From Pseudomonas sp. UYIF39 (lineage in GTDB: Bacteria > Pseudomonadota > Gammaproteobacteria > Pseudomonadales > Pseudomonadaceae), in NCBI RefSeq assembly GCF_029963765.1, contig NZ_JALBYU010000002.1:310001-374000 (forward strand): DNA of 64,000 nt, written 5' to 3'. The notes beneath the pieces were generated by a model. That model ran no database searches. It was not told where the DNA came from and worked only from the letters and a program-made list of their open reading frames with translations. Both the position numbers and the translations under genes were made by a program. Below are positions 38,341 to 47,788 of the stretch, piece after piece. Numbering within the stretch: position 1 is the first letter of the stretch; each line of letters starts with the position of its first letter.

Positions 38341-38518
38341 TCAGGCTCCCCGGATGTACCGCTGTCGACTTAGCCCTTGAACCCGAAAGTTCAAGGTGGA
38401 AGATGCAGTAGGCTTTAAGGCTTTCCGTCTAGCGGACATGCACACCAGCCCAACGTGCAACCTCCAGGGTATAGCAAATCGGCTCAGGGACATCGCCAAC
38501 TGGCAAGCACCCCAGGGA
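38341..38518 (-). ncRNA. ssrS: 6S RNA
   Basis: 6S RNA mimics an open promoter and sequesters sigma-70 RNA polymerase in stationary phase. The minus strand starts near 38518 with TCCCTGGGGTGCTTGCCAGT, close to the known Pseudomonas 6S 5' end. About 178 nt follow, ending near 38341, where GGTACATCCGGGGAGCCTGA can pair back with the 5' end to close the long rod. Length agrees with the ~180-nt Pseudomonas RNA. The position between zapA and the 5-formyl-THF cyclo-ligase is the conserved ssrS site. Exact ends are estimated. Confidence 0.92.
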
Positions 38519-38526
38519 GTTTTGCG

Positions 38527-38555
38527 AGTATACCCCAAGCGGTTTTGTGTTTCAG
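38527..38555 (-). promoter_or_regulatory. Probable 6S RNA promoter
   Basis: On the minus strand TATACT (38532-38527) is a good -10 box about 8 nt before the proposed 6S start. A weak -35 candidate CTGAAA lies 17 bp upstream, at the end of zapA. Confidence 0.6.
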
Positions 38556-38869
38556 CCCTTGGTGACGTCCGGATCGGTGGCGAGCACCAGATCGACGCGA
38601 TCCAGCAAGTCGCGAACCTGCTCGCGGGTCGAGCCGCTGGCCTGCACATCCGGGCGTTCTTCCTTGTGCAGGAGATCGTGAGTGATGTTCAGGGCGGCCA
38701 TCACGGCGATGCGATCGGCGCCGATGACTTTGCCGCTGCTGCGGATTTCGCGCATCTTGCCGTCCAGGTAACGGGCGGCGCTCACCAGATTGCTGCGCTC
38801 TTCCTGCGGGCAGATGATCGAATACTCTTTATCGAGGATCTGCACGGTAACGCTATTGCTTGAACTCAT
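38552..38869 (-). CDS. zapA: Cell division protein ZapA
   Basis: Cytoplasmic activator of FtsZ ring assembly, 105 residues. It begins MSSSNSVTVQILDKEYSIICPQEE, the ZapA fold start, contains AARYLDGKMREIRSSGKVIGADRIAVMAALNITHDLL and ends in a predicted coiled coil with RDLLDRVDLVL. It overlaps the upstream 72-residue coiled-coil gene by 4 bp (ATGA), so both are made together. 6S RNA lies directly downstream on the same strand, as in other gammaproteobacteria. Confidence 0.94.
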   Translation of the reverse strand: MSSSNSVTVQILDKEYSIICPQEERSNLVSAARYLDGKMREIRSSGKVIGADRIAVMAALNITHDLLHKEERPDVQASGSTREQVRDLLDRVDLVLATDPDVTKG

Positions 38870-39084
38870 GAGTCTTGCTCCAGGGCCTTGAGGCGCGAAA
38901 TCATTGATTCGACCTTACGCCGGGCGATTTCGTTCTTTTCAATGAGGTGAGCGCGTTCCTCGCGCCAGGTCTTTTCCTGAGCTAATAGGAGTCCGTTTTG
39001 ACTCTTTAGTTGCTCGACACGGGTAATTAGCAGTTCGAGTCTGGCCATTAGCGCTTGCAGGTCGGTGTCTTCCATTGGGTCCAC
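38866..39084 (-). CDS. TIGR02449-family small coiled-coil protein (ZapB-like)
   Basis: Small cytoplasmic coiled coil, 72 residues from the first Met or 69 from MEDTDLQALMARLELL (start at 39075). Heptad-like leucine spacing runs through the protein (LELLITRVEQLKSQNGLLLAQEK, ARRKVESMISRLKALEQ). It precedes zapA with a 4-bp overlap, and proteins of this kind are seen as ZapB-like partners. A division role is therefore inferred from size, coiled coil and coupling. Which of the two starts is used cannot be decided. Confidence 0.85.
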   Translation of the reverse strand: MDPMEDTDLQALMARLELLITRVEQLKSQNGLLLAQEKTWREERAHLIEKNEIARRKVESMISRLKALEQDS

Positions 39085-39203
39085 TGAAATTGTGTCAGAT
39101 GGGTGATAGCTGGCGGACAGCCTTTAATAGTCTTGGCGAGTCTGTCGATGTAGGATACAAGGCCTTCATTCTAGACATAGCGCCGTCTGGCGCCTAGCTG
39201 CCC

Positions 39204-39764
39204 ATGCCCATTCAGAATTCCCCGTACCAAGCCTTCGCCAAACTGCTGACTTCCAGCGGTCATAACGTCTCGCCTGCCGAACTGCATGGCCTGCTGCTCG
39301 GCCGCAGTTGCGCCGGTGCCGGTTTCGATGCCGAAGGCTGGCTGATTGATGCCGCCGAGCTGCTCGAAAGCGAGCCGCAGGATAATGTCCGCAACGCCTT
39401 GATCGGCTTGCAGGAGATGGTCAAGGGCGAGCTCACCGGCGACGACGTGACCGTCGTTCTGCTGCTGCCGACCGATGACGAGCCACTGGCCGACCGCGCC
39501 GCCGCACTGGGCCAATGGTGCCAGGGCTTCCTCAGCGGTTTCGGCCTGAACTGCCGTGACAGCAGCATGCTGAGCACCGAGGCCACCGAAGTACTTCAGG
39601 ACCTGGCGGCTATTTCACAGGTGCAAGACGCCCTGGAAGAGTCCGACGACGGCGAAAGCGATTACATGGAAGTGATGGAGTATCTGCGCGTCGCGCCGCT
39701 GCTGCTGTTCACCGAAAACAAAAAGCCGGACGCGTCGGCTGCCGCCAAACCGTCGTTGCATTAA
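39204..39764 (+). CDS. ygfB: YgfB/YecA (UPF0149) family protein
   Basis: Cytoplasmic helical protein of 186 residues, family UPF0149. It begins [31 protein letters not shown], where the AELHGLLLG segment is characteristic. [11 protein letters not shown] and [37 protein letters not shown] are the conserved later segments. Its P. aeruginosa counterpart, YgfB, lowers ampDh3 expression and so affects beta-lactam resistance, by acting against AlpA. It is divergent from the zapB-like gene and 27 bp upstream of pepP, likely heading the pepP-ubiH-ubiI operon. Confidence 0.93.
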   Translation: MPIQNSPYQAFAKLLTSSGHNVSPAELHGLLLGRSCAGAGFDAEGWLIDAAELLESEPQDNVRNALIGLQEMVKGELTGDDVTVVLLLPTDDEPLADRAAALGQWCQGFLSGFGLNCRDSSMLSTEATEVLQDLAAISQVQDALEESDDGESDYMEVMEYLRVAPLLLFTENKKPDASAAAKPSLH

Positions 39765-39791
39765 TCGCGTGCCAGGGAAAGCCATCTGCCC

Positions 39792-41126
39792 ATGATTCAT
39801 ATCCCGAAATCGGAATACAGCCGTCGCCGCAAGGCCCTGATGGCGCAGATGGAACCCAACAGCATCGCCATCCTGCCCGCCGCCGCCGTTGCGATCCGCA
39901 ACCGCGACGTCGAGCACGTCTACCGTCAGGACAGCGACTTCCAGTACCTCAGCGGTTTTCCCGAGCCTCAGGCGGTCATCGTTTTGATGCCTGGGCGTTT
40001 ACATGGCGAATACATACTGTTCTGCCGTGAACGCAATCCCGAACGGGAGTTGTGGGACGGCCTGCGCGCCGGGCAGGAAGGCGCGATCCGCGACTTTGGC
40101 GCCGACGACGCCTTCCCCATCACCGATATCGACGACATCCTGCCGGGCCTGATCGAAGGTCGCGACCGGGTGTATTCGGCCATGGGCAGCAACCCGGAAT
40201 TCGACCGGCACCTGATGGACTGGATCAACGTGATCCGCTCTAAAGCGCACCTCGGCGCCCAGCCGCCGAACGAATTCGTTGCCCTGGATCATCTGCTTCA
40301 CGACATGCGCCTGTATAAATCGGCGGCAGAAGTGAAGGTGATGCGCGAAGCCGCACGAATTTCTGCCCAAGCACACATCCGCGCCATGCAGGCCAGCCGT
40401 GTCGGCCTGCATGAGTTCAGCCTCGAAGCCGAACTTGACTACGAATTTCGCAAGGGCGGGGCGAAGATGCCGGCCTACGGTTCGATCGTCGCCGCTGGGC
40501 GCAACAGCTGCATCCTGCATTACCAGCAGAATGACGCGGTGCTCAAGGACGGCGATCTGGTGCTGATCGATGCCGGTTGCGAAATCGACTGCTACGCCAG
40601 CGACATCACCCGCACCTGGCCGGTCAACGGCAAGTATTCAGCGGAACAGAAGGCAATCTACGAGTTGGTGCTGGCGTCGCAAGAAGCTGCGTTTGCGGAA
40701 ATCGCCCCGGACAAACACTGGAATCAGGCCCATGAAGCCACAGTCCGGGTGATTACTGCCGGGTTGGTGAAGTTGGGCCTGTTGCAGGGCGACGTCGACG
40801 AGTTGATCGCCAGCGAAGCCTATAAAGCGTTCTACATGCACCGCGCCGGCCACTGGCTGGGCATGGATGTGCATGATGTCGGCGAGTACAAGGTCGGCGG
40901 CGAATGGCGTGTGCTGGAAGTCGGCATGGCGCTGACCGTGGAACCGGGCATCTACATCGCCCCGGACAACCAAAATGTGGCGAAGAAATGGCGCGGCATT
41001 GGCGTACGAATCGAGGATGACGTAGTGGTCACCAAAACCGGCTGTGAAATCCTGACCAAAGGCGTACCGAAAACGGTCGCCGAGATCGAGGCCTTGATGG
41101 CCGCCGCGCGGACACAAGCGGCATGA
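39792..41126 (+). CDS. pepP: Xaa-Pro aminopeptidase P
   Basis: Cytoplasmic metallo-aminopeptidase that removes residues before proline, 444 residues. The N-terminal creatinase-like domain (about 1-170) precedes a pita-bread catalytic domain. Metal ligands are visible in order: two Asp in LVLIDAGCEIDCYASDITRT, His in HRAGHWLGMDVHD, and two Glu in TVEPGIYI and VRIEDDVVV. The stop overlaps the ubiH start by 4 bp (ATGA). This pepP-ubiH-ubiI linkage is the same as in E. coli. Confidence 0.96.
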   Translation: MIHIPKSEYSRRRKALMAQMEPNSIAILPAAAVAIRNRDVEHVYRQDSDFQYLSGFPEPQAVIVLMPGRLHGEYILFCRERNPERELWDGLRAGQEGAIRDFGADDAFPITDIDDILPGLIEGRDRVYSAMGSNPEFDRHLMDWINVIRSKAHLGAQPPNEFVALDHLLHDMRLYKSAAEVKVMREAARISAQAHIRAMQASRVGLHEFSLEAELDYEFRKGGAKMPAYGSIVAAGRNSCILHYQQNDAVLKDGDLVLIDAGCEIDCYASDITRTWPVNGKYSAEQKAIYELVLASQEAAFAEIAPDKHWNQAHEATVRVITAGLVKLGLLQGDVDELIASEAYKAFYMHRAGHWLGMDVHDVGEYKVGGEWRVLEVGMALTVEPGIYIAPDNQNVAKKWRGIGVRIEDDVVVTKTGCEILTKGVPKTVAEIEALMAAARTQAA

Positions 41127-42310
41127 GTCGAGTCAATCTGGCAATTATCGGTGGTGGTCTGGTCGGCGCCAGCCTGGCGTTGGCGTTGCAGGCCGGGGCC
41201 AAGGCTCGTGGCTGGAAGATCGTGCTGATCGAGCCGTTTGCCCCCGGCGACACTTATCAACCGAGCTACGACGCCCGCTCTTCGGCGTTGTCCTACGGCG
41301 CCAAGCAGATTTATCAACGCTTGGGCGCGTGGCAGGAAATCTCCCGCCGCGCCGAGCCGATCAAACAGATTCATGTCTCCGACCGTGGACGTTTCTCCAC
41401 CGCGCGATTGTCCGCGATGGAAGAGGGCGTTCCGGCGCTGGGTTATGTCGTGGAAAACGCCTGGCTCGGCCAATGCCTCTGGCAGGGGCTGGACAAGGAC
41501 GTGATCAGCTGGCGTTGCCCGGCGGAAGTCACGCGCATGGAGCCGCTGATCGATGGCTATCGCCTGACCCTCAACGACGAAACCACTCTGGAATGCGATC
41601 TTGCGGTGCTGGCTGATGGCGGCCGTTCCGGTCTGCGCGAGCAACTGGGGATCGGCATCAAAAAGCGCCCGTACAACCAGAGCGCGTTGATTGCCAACAT
41701 CACGCCGAGTGAAGCGCACAACGGCATGGCCTTCGAGCGTTTCACCGATGACGGGCCGATGGCCTTGTTGCCGTTGCCGGAAAACCGCTGCGCACTGGTC
41801 TGGACTCGATTGGGCATGGACGCGCAACGGCTGGCGGCCCTCGATGAAAAGAGCTTCCTCAGCGAGTTGCAAGGCGTGTTCGGTTATCGCCTCGGCACTT
41901 TGAAGCAGGTTGGTGCGCGGCATTTATACCCGCTGACATTGATCGAGGCCGAAGAGCAGGTGCGTCCGCATCTGGCGATTCTCGGTAATGCTGCCCACAG
42001 CCTGCACCCGATTGCCGGGCAAGGTTTCAACCTGTCTTTGCGTGATGCTCAAGCGCTGGCCGATGCGTTGCTGGCCAGCGAAACGTCTCCCGGCGATTTT
42101 GCGACCTTGCAGGCTTACCGCGAGCGTCAGCGTCTGGATCAGAACCTGACCGTGGGTTTCTCCGATCAGGTCACCCGTTTGTTCGGCAGCACTCAACCGC
42201 TGGTTTCCCTGGGCCGCAACATCGGTCTGCTCGGTCTCGATCTGCTGCCGCCGGCCAAACGCTGGTTCGCGCGGCAGGCCATGGGTTTGGGTACGCGTCC
42301 CGATGCTTAA
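41123..42310 (+). CDS. ubiH: 2-octaprenyl-6-methoxyphenol hydroxylase
   Basis: FAD-dependent monooxygenase of ubiquinone synthesis, 395 residues. It begins MSRVNLAIIGGGLVGASLALAL with the GxGxxG dinucleotide-binding motif. The DG motif region (LAVLADGGRSGLREQLG) and the GD-type motif HLAILGNAAHSLHPIAGQGFNLSLRDA are present; the family's usual GDAAH is GNAAH here. It is translationally coupled to pepP, and the related ubiI follows after 60 bp. UbiH is assigned from order and similarity to the aerobic C1 hydroxylase. Confidence 0.94.
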   Translation: MSRVNLAIIGGGLVGASLALALQAGAKARGWKIVLIEPFAPGDTYQPSYDARSSALSYGAKQIYQRLGAWQEISRRAEPIKQIHVSDRGRFSTARLSAMEEGVPALGYVVENAWLGQCLWQGLDKDVISWRCPAEVTRMEPLIDGYRLTLNDETTLECDLAVLADGGRSGLREQLGIGIKKRPYNQSALIANITPSEAHNGMAFERFTDDGPMALLPLPENRCALVWTRLGMDAQRLAALDEKSFLSELQGVFGYRLGTLKQVGARHLYPLTLIEAEEQVRPHLAILGNAAHSLHPIAGQGFNLSLRDAQALADALLASETSPGDFATLQAYRERQRLDQNLTVGFSDQVTRLFGSTQPLVSLGRNIGLLGLDLLPPAKRWFARQAMGLGTRPDA

Positions 42311-42370
42311 GTGGCGGTCGGAAAATCCCTTTATATGCGGCTCAAGCCGCAAGCGAGACAGGCTTAAAGC

Positions 42371-43594
42371 ATGGAAATGCGCGCAGATCTGCTGATTGTC
42401 GGGGCCGGAATGGTCGGCAGTGCCCTGGCGCTGGCGTTGCAGGACAGCGGGCTGGAAGTCCTGCTGCTGGACGGTAGCCCGATGAGCGTCAAACCCTTCG
42501 ATGCCCAGGCTTCGTTCGAGCCGCGAGTGAGCGCCTTATCGACTGCCAGCCAGCGGATTCTTGAGCGTCTGGGCGTCTGGGACGGCATCGCCAATCGACG
42601 CAGCAGCCCCTACACCGACATGCAGGTTTGGGACGGCAGCGGCACCGGGCAAATCCATTTTTCGGCGGCCAGTGTGCATGCCGATGTGCTGGGGCATATC
42701 GTCGAGAACCGCGTGGTTCAGGACGCCTTGCTCGACCGCTTGCACGACTGCGACCTCGGAATGTTGGCCAACGCGCGCCTGGAGCAAATGCGTCGCTCCG
42801 GCGACGAGTGGCTGCTGACCCTGGCCGATGGCCGCACCTTGCGCGCACCTTTGGTGATCGCAGCGGATGGCGCTAATTCCGCCGTTCGGCGTCTGACCGG
42901 CATGGCGACGCGCGAGTGGGACTACATGCACCACGCGATTGTCACCAGCGTGCGCAGCGCCAAGCCTCATCAAATGACGGCCTGGCAGCGCTTCACCGAC
43001 AACGGTCCGCTGGCGTTTCTGCCGCTGGAGCGTGACGGTCAGCAGGATTGGTGCTCGATCGTCTGGTCGACCACCCCGAGCGAAGCCGAACGCCTGATGG
43101 CGCTGGATGACGACGGTTTCTGCAAAGAGCTGGAGCGGGCCTTCGAAGGCCGACTCGGTAAGGTGCTCAGCGCCGATCCGCGTCTGTGCGTACCGCTGCG
43201 GCAGCGTCATGCCAAGCGTTATGTGGCTGAAGGTTTGGCGTTGATCGGTGATGCGGCGCACACCATTCACCCATTGGCCGGGCAGGGCGTGAATCTTGGT
43301 TTCCTCGATGCCGCCGTGCTGGCCGAAGTGCTGTTGCAAGCGGCCACGCGTGGCGAGCGTCTGGCGGATGTGAAAGTGCTCAGTCGTTACGAACGTCGGC
43401 GCATGCCCCACAACCTGGCGTTGATGGCGGCGATGGAAGGCTTCGAGCGCCTGTTCCAGGCCGATCCATTGCCGGTGCGCTGGTTGCGCAATGCCGGGTT
43501 GAAGATGGTCGACCAGATGCCTGAAGCCAAGGCGCTGTTTGTGCGCGAAGCACTGGGTTTGATCGGGGATCTACCGGCACTCGCCAAGGCCTGA
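42371..43594 (+). CDS. ubiI: UbiI/VisC-type ubiquinone hydroxylase
   Basis: Second FAD-dependent aromatic hydroxylase of ubiquinone synthesis, 407 residues. It starts MEMRADLLIVGAGMVGSALALAL (GxGxxG), has the DG motif in LVIAADGANSAVRRLTG and the GD motif in LALIGDAAHTIHPLAGQGVNLGFLDA. In E. coli the gene next to ubiH is ubiI (visC), the C5 hydroxylase, so that name is preferred; UbiF-like activity at another ring position cannot be excluded. It is the last gene of the pepP-ubi cluster. No clear terminator is visible in the 140 bp after it. Confidence 0.93.
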   Translation: MEMRADLLIVGAGMVGSALALALQDSGLEVLLLDGSPMSVKPFDAQASFEPRVSALSTASQRILERLGVWDGIANRRSSPYTDMQVWDGSGTGQIHFSAASVHADVLGHIVENRVVQDALLDRLHDCDLGMLANARLEQMRRSGDEWLLTLADGRTLRAPLVIAADGANSAVRRLTGMATREWDYMHHAIVTSVRSAKPHQMTAWQRFTDNGPLAFLPLERDGQQDWCSIVWSTTPSEAERLMALDDDGFCKELERAFEGRLGKVLSADPRLCVPLRQRHAKRYVAEGLALIGDAAHTIHPLAGQGVNLGFLDAAVLAEVLLQAATRGERLADVKVLSRYERRRMPHNLALMAAMEGFERLFQADPLPVRWLRNAGLKMVDQMPEAKALFVREALGLIGDLPALAKA

Positions 43595-43735
43595 GATTTT
43601 CACTGAGGCCGGAACATTCACCGCAAATTTCCAACCGTGCAACATCTGGTAACTCCTCCGCAAACTGTTCGATTGAGAACGCAAATGTGAGTCCATATCA
43701 TTTGTCCTCACTTTTTCAATCGAGAGATCGCGCCC

Positions 43736-44740
43736 ATGTTGGTACCGAAGCGTCTACTGACCGCACTCGCCCTGACCCTGATTGGCAGCACTGCTGCCCA
43801 GGCCGCTGATGAGGTGGTGGTTTACTCCTCGCGTATCGACGAGCTGATCAAGCCGGTCTTCGATGCCTACACCGCGAAAACCGGTGTGCAGGTGAAGTTC
43901 ATCACCGACAAGGAAGCGCCGCTGATGCAGCGGATCAAGGCCGAGGGTGAGAACGCCACTGCGGATTTGCTGCTGACCGTCGACGCCGGTAACCTCTGGC
44001 AGGCCGAGCAAATGGGCATCCTGCAACCGTTCACCTCCAAGGTGATCGACGCCAACATCCCGCTGCAGTACCGCTCATCCGCCCATGCCTGGACTGGCCT
44101 GAGCCTGCGGGCGAGGACCATCGCTTACTCCACCGACCGGGTGAAACCCGGTGAGTTGACCACTTACGAAGGTCTGGCCGACAAGAACTGGGAAGGCCGC
44201 CTGTGCCTGCGCACGGCGAAGAAGGTCTACAACCAGTCCCTGACCGCCACCATGATCGAAGTCCATGGCGCCGACAAAACCGAGAAGATTCTCAAGGGCT
44301 GGGTGAGTAACCTGTCCACCGACGTGTTCTCGGATGACATCGCGGTGCTGGAGGCCATCAACGCGGGTCAATGCGACGTCGGTATCGTCAACACGTACTA
44401 CTACGGTCGCCTGCACAAGCAGAAGCCTGATCTGGCGGTGAAGCTGTTCTGGCCGAACCAGGGCGACCGTGGCGTGCACGTGAACCTGTCGGGCATCGGC
44501 CTGACCAAACACGCCCCGCACCCGGAAGCGGCCAAGGCCTTGGTGGAATGGATGACCACACCTGAAGCGCAGAAGATCTTTGCTGACGTGAACCAGGAAT
44601 TCCCGGCCAACCCTGCGGTTCAGCCTTCTACAGAAGTGGCGAGCTGGGGCAAGTTTGTCGCCGATACGTTGCCTGTGGAAATTGCCGGCAAGCGTCAGGC
44701 TGAAGCGATTCGGATGATGGATCGGGCTGGCTGGAACTGA
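43736..44740 (+). CDS. Periplasmic ferric-iron binding protein (FbpA/HitA type)
   Basis: Solute-binding protein for Fe(III), 334 residues with a signal peptide ending STAAQA-AD. The mature part begins [29 protein letters not shown], typical of the FbpA/FutA group. The tyrosine cluster Y221-Y-Y-G-R in NTYYYGRL supplies the iron-binding tyrosines. The partner permease lies 142 bp downstream behind a REP-type inverted repeat. A Fur box is not evident upstream. Transport of iron is inferred from the family and the tyrosine motif. Confidence 0.92.
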   Translation: MLVPKRLLTALALTLIGSTAAQAADEVVVYSSRIDELIKPVFDAYTAKTGVQVKFITDKEAPLMQRIKAEGENATADLLLTVDAGNLWQAEQMGILQPFTSKVIDANIPLQYRSSAHAWTGLSLRARTIAYSTDRVKPGELTTYEGLADKNWEGRLCLRTAKKVYNQSLTATMIEVHGADKTEKILKGWVSNLSTDVFSDDIAVLEAINAGQCDVGIVNTYYYGRLHKQKPDLAVKLFWPNQGDRGVHVNLSGIGLTKHAPHPEAAKALVEWMTTPEAQKIFADVNQEFPANPAVQPSTEVASWGKFVADTLPVEIAGKRQAEAIRMMDRAGWN

Positions 44741-44760
44741 GTCTGCAGCTTTAAAGATCA

Positions 44761-44836
44761 AAAGATCGCAGCCTGCGGCAGCTCCTACCGGGTGTACCCC
44801 ATCCCAATGCAGGAGCTGCCGCAGGCTGCGATCTTT
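44761..44836. repeat. Long inverted repeat, REP class 2
   Basis: 26-bp complementary arms (AAAGATCGCAGCCTGCGGCA... at 44761-44786 and its complement at 44811-44836) with a 24-bp spacer. It is a sibling of 36732-36802, differing by CTGCGGCAG for CTTCGGCAG in both arms, a compensated change that keeps the stem. Confidence 0.9.
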
Positions 44837-44882
44837 TTGCGTATGACGCACATTTCGCTGATTTTCTTCAGAGAGCTTTTCC

Positions 44883-46499
44883 TTGGCCCACCCCGCCCAA
44901 CGCCGTTGTTACCCCCTGGTCTTCGCCATCGCTGCGCTGGTCCTGCTGCCCCTCAGCGTTTTGTTGTTGTCATGGCAAACCATCGATCATCAGATCTGGT
45001 CCCACCTCTGGGATACCCAGATGCCGCGCCTGCTGGGCAATACCCTGACCTTGGTGCTCGGCGTCGGTATCGGCGTGACGCTCTTGGGCGTGAGCCTGGC
45101 CTGGCTCACCAGCCTCTGCGAATTCCCCGGTCGGCGTTGGCTGGACTGGGCGCTGATGCTGCCATTCGCCATTCCGGCTTACGTGCTGGCATTTGTCTTC
45201 GTCGGCCTGCTGGATTTTGCCGGCCCCGTGCAAACCCTGTTACGCGAATGGTTCGGCTCGGGCTTGAGGTTGCCGCGCGTGCGCTCCACTGGCGGCGTGA
45301 TTCTGGTCCTGGTGCTGGTCTTCTATCCCTACGTTTACTTGTTGGCGCGAACCGCGTTCCTGGCGCAGGGCAAAGGCTTGATGGAAGCGGCGCGAGTCCT
45401 CGGGCAATCCCCGTGGCAAGCGTTCTGGCGAGTCGCTTTGCCCATGGCGCGCCCGGCGATCGGCGCAGGCGTGGCGCTGGCGCTGATGGAAACACTGGCG
45501 GATTTTGGTGCGGTATCGGTGTTCAACTTCGACACGTTCACGACTGCCATCTACAAGACCTGGTACGGATTTTTCAGCCTCTCCACCGCCGCGCAACTGG
45601 CTAGCCTGTTGCTACTGGTGGTGATGGTCGTGCTGTACGGCGAGCGCCGTGCTCGCGGGGTCAACCGGGCGAGCAACGAACGACCAAGGGTCAAGGCGCT
45701 GTATCACCTGCACGGTTTCAAGGCGCTGGCGGCCATGAGTTGGTGCGGTCTGGTGTTCGCCTGCGCTTTCGTCATTCCAGTGCTTCAACTGGTGGTGTGG
45801 TTCTGGCAACGCGGGCGCTTCGACCTGGATGAGCGTTACGCGGGGCTGATCGTCCATACGTTGTACCTAGGCGGCATGGCGGCGCTGATCACCGTCAGTG
45901 TTGCTTTAGTGCTGGCGTTTGCCCGGCGTCTGGCCCCGACCCGAGCGATCCGCACCAGCATCAGCCTGGCCAACCTTGGCTACGCCTTGCCGGGTTCCGT
46001 GCTGGCGGTGTCGATCATGCTGGCGTTCAGTTACCTGGATCGCGAACTGGTGATCCCGTTGTCGGGTTGGCTGGGGGGCGCCGGCAAGCCATTGCTGCTG
46101 GGCAGCCTGTCGGCGTTGTTGCTGGCTTATCTGGTGCGTTTCATCGCGGTGGCTTATGGGCCGCTGGAAAGCAGTCTGGCGCGAATACGGCCATCTTTGC
46201 CCGAAGCGGCACGTAGCCTTGGCGTCAGTGGGCCACGACTGTTTTTCAAATTGTATCTGCCGTTATTGTTGCCCGGCACGTTGAGCGCCGCGTTGCTGGT
46301 GTTCGTCGATGTGCTCAAGGAAATGCCCGCGACCCTTCTGATGCGCCCGTTTGGCTGGGATACGCTGGCGGTACGCATCTTCGAAATGACCAGCGAAGGC
46401 GAGTGGGCGAGGGCCTCTTTGCCGGCCTTGACTCTGGTTTTTGTTGGCCTGCTACCGGTCATCGGATTGATTCGACGTTCAGCGCATCGAAACGCCTAG
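44883..46499 (+). CDS. Ferric-iron ABC transporter permease (FbpB/HitB type)
   Basis: Inner-membrane permease of 538 residues made of two fused BPD_transp_1 halves, about 12 hydrophobic helices. EAA-type loops are seen in each half (EAARVLGQSPWQAFWRVALPMARPA and EAARSLGVSGPRLFFKLYLPLLLPG). The start is a TTG at 44883 with GAGAG seven bases upstream; an in-frame stop at 44859-44861 leaves no earlier option. It pairs with the iron-binding protein upstream. No ATPase gene is present in this locus, so the energy subunit must be encoded elsewhere. Confidence 0.9.
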   Translation: MAHPAQRRCYPLVFAIAALVLLPLSVLLLSWQTIDHQIWSHLWDTQMPRLLGNTLTLVLGVGIGVTLLGVSLAWLTSLCEFPGRRWLDWALMLPFAIPAYVLAFVFVGLLDFAGPVQTLLREWFGSGLRLPRVRSTGGVILVLVLVFYPYVYLLARTAFLAQGKGLMEAARVLGQSPWQAFWRVALPMARPAIGAGVALALMETLADFGAVSVFNFDTFTTAIYKTWYGFFSLSTAAQLASLLLLVVMVVLYGERRARGVNRASNERPRVKALYHLHGFKALAAMSWCGLVFACAFVIPVLQLVVWFWQRGRFDLDERYAGLIVHTLYLGGMAALITVSVALVLAFARRLAPTRAIRTSISLANLGYALPGSVLAVSIMLAFSYLDRELVIPLSGWLGGAGKPLLLGSLSALLLAYLVRFIAVAYGPLESSLARIRPSLPEAARSLGVSGPRLFFKLYLPLLLPGTLSAALLVFVDVLKEMPATLLMRPFGWDTLAVRIFEMTSEGEWARASLPALTLVFVGLLPVIGLIRRSAHRNA

Positions 46500-46655
46500 G
46501 TGCCAGTCCTACACCTTGAGGCTACAATGCGCGGCATTCGGTGCGGTCCGTCCTACAGACCAGGTAGCTGAAATCGGCCGAAAGCCTTCTATTTCAAGGC
46601 TTTGACCCCGTACAGCACCGGCCCGCACCTTCGCCACGCCCGGAAGGAGAAACCC

Positions 46656-47738
46656 ATGGGACAGCGCACGCCTCTGTATGACCTTCATCTCGCCCTCGGC
46701 GCGAAGATGGTCGATTTTGGCGGTTGGGATATGCCTTTGCATTACGGCTCGCAGGTCGAGGAACACCATCAGGTGCGCCGCGATTGCGGGGTTTTCGATG
46801 TATCCCACATGACCGTGATCGATGTCAGCGGCCCTCAGGCCAAGGCCTGGCTCCAGCATTTGCTGGCCAACGACGTCGAGCGCCTGCACAGCACTGGCCG
46901 TGCCTTGTACAGCACCATGCTCAACGAGCGCGGCGGCATCGTCGACGACATGATCGTCTACCGTCTCGAGGATGGTTATCGGCTGGTGGTCAACGCCTCC
47001 ACCCGCAATCAGGACCTTGCCTGGATGCAGGCTCACCTCGATGGTTTCGATGTGCAGCTCAACGAGCGATCCGAGTTGGCGATGCTGGCCATTCAAGGTC
47101 CTCAGGCCCGGCACAAAATCTCCGAACTGGTGACCCAGTCCCGCGGCAACCTGATTCAGATGCTCAAGCCCTTCGAAGGCCAGGCCGATGGTGACTGGTT
47201 CATCGCGCGCACGGGTTACACCGGCGAAGATGGTCTGGAAATCGTTCTGCCGGCCAATCAAGCACCAGGCTTCTTCAACGATCTGGTGGGCGCGGGCATC
47301 TCGCCAATCGGCCTCGGCGCGCGCGATACTCTGCGGGTCGAAGCCGGCATGAACCTCTACGGTCAGGACATTCATCAAGACGTTTCACCACTGGCCTCCA
47401 ACATGGACTGGAGCATTGCGTGGGAACCGGCCACTCGCCAGTTCATCGGTCGCAGTGCTCTTGAAGCCGAGCGGGCGGGTGGCGTGCAGCACAAACTGGT
47501 CGGTCTGGTCCTTGAGGAGCGTGGGGTTTTGCGCGCTCATCAAGTAGTCCGCATCGCCAATGTTGGCGAAGGGGAGATCACCAGTGGTAGTTTCTCTCCT
47601 ACGCTTAGCAAGTCGATAGCACTGGCGCGCGTGCCGATGGCGACAGCCGACCGCGCAGAAGTGGAAATCCGTGGCAAGTGGTACCCGGTCCGAGTGGTCA
47701 AACCGACCTTCGTACGCCATGGCAAAACCTTGATCTAA
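46656..47738 (+). CDS. gcvT: Glycine cleavage T protein (aminomethyltransferase)
   Basis: Tetrahydrofolate-dependent T protein of the glycine cleavage complex, 360 residues. The ATG at 46656 follows GGAAGGAG and gives [31 protein letters not shown], the family start. [25 protein letters not shown] and [17 protein letters not shown] are conserved, including the catalytic Asp in the ARDTLR context. It heads the set gcvT-gcvH with gcvP downstream. No glycine riboswitch was recognised in the 156 bp upstream. Confidence 0.96.
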   Translation: MGQRTPLYDLHLALGAKMVDFGGWDMPLHYGSQVEEHHQVRRDCGVFDVSHMTVIDVSGPQAKAWLQHLLANDVERLHSTGRALYSTMLNERGGIVDDMIVYRLEDGYRLVVNASTRNQDLAWMQAHLDGFDVQLNERSELAMLAIQGPQARHKISELVTQSRGNLIQMLKPFEGQADGDWFIARTGYTGEDGLEIVLPANQAPGFFNDLVGAGISPIGLGARDTLRVEAGMNLYGQDIHQDVSPLASNMDWSIAWEPATRQFIGRSALEAERAGGVQHKLVGLVLEERGVLRAHQVVRIANVGEGEITSGSFSPTLSKSIALARVPMATADRAEVEIRGKWYPVRVVKPTFVRHGKTLI

Positions 47739-47788
47739 CCTTTTTTGGCGGGCAACGACCGCTGACAATTCTCTTGAGGACACAGAAC

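Noticed and set aside
43640..43735. Fur box before the iron-binding protein gene
   Set aside because: CAAATG...CATTTG forms a loose palindrome, but alignment to the 19-bp Fur consensus is poor.
46500..46655. Glycine riboswitch before gcvT
   Set aside because: I looked for the paired aptamer cores typical of glycine riboswitches and found no convincing match; a covariance-model scan (RF00504) would be decisive.
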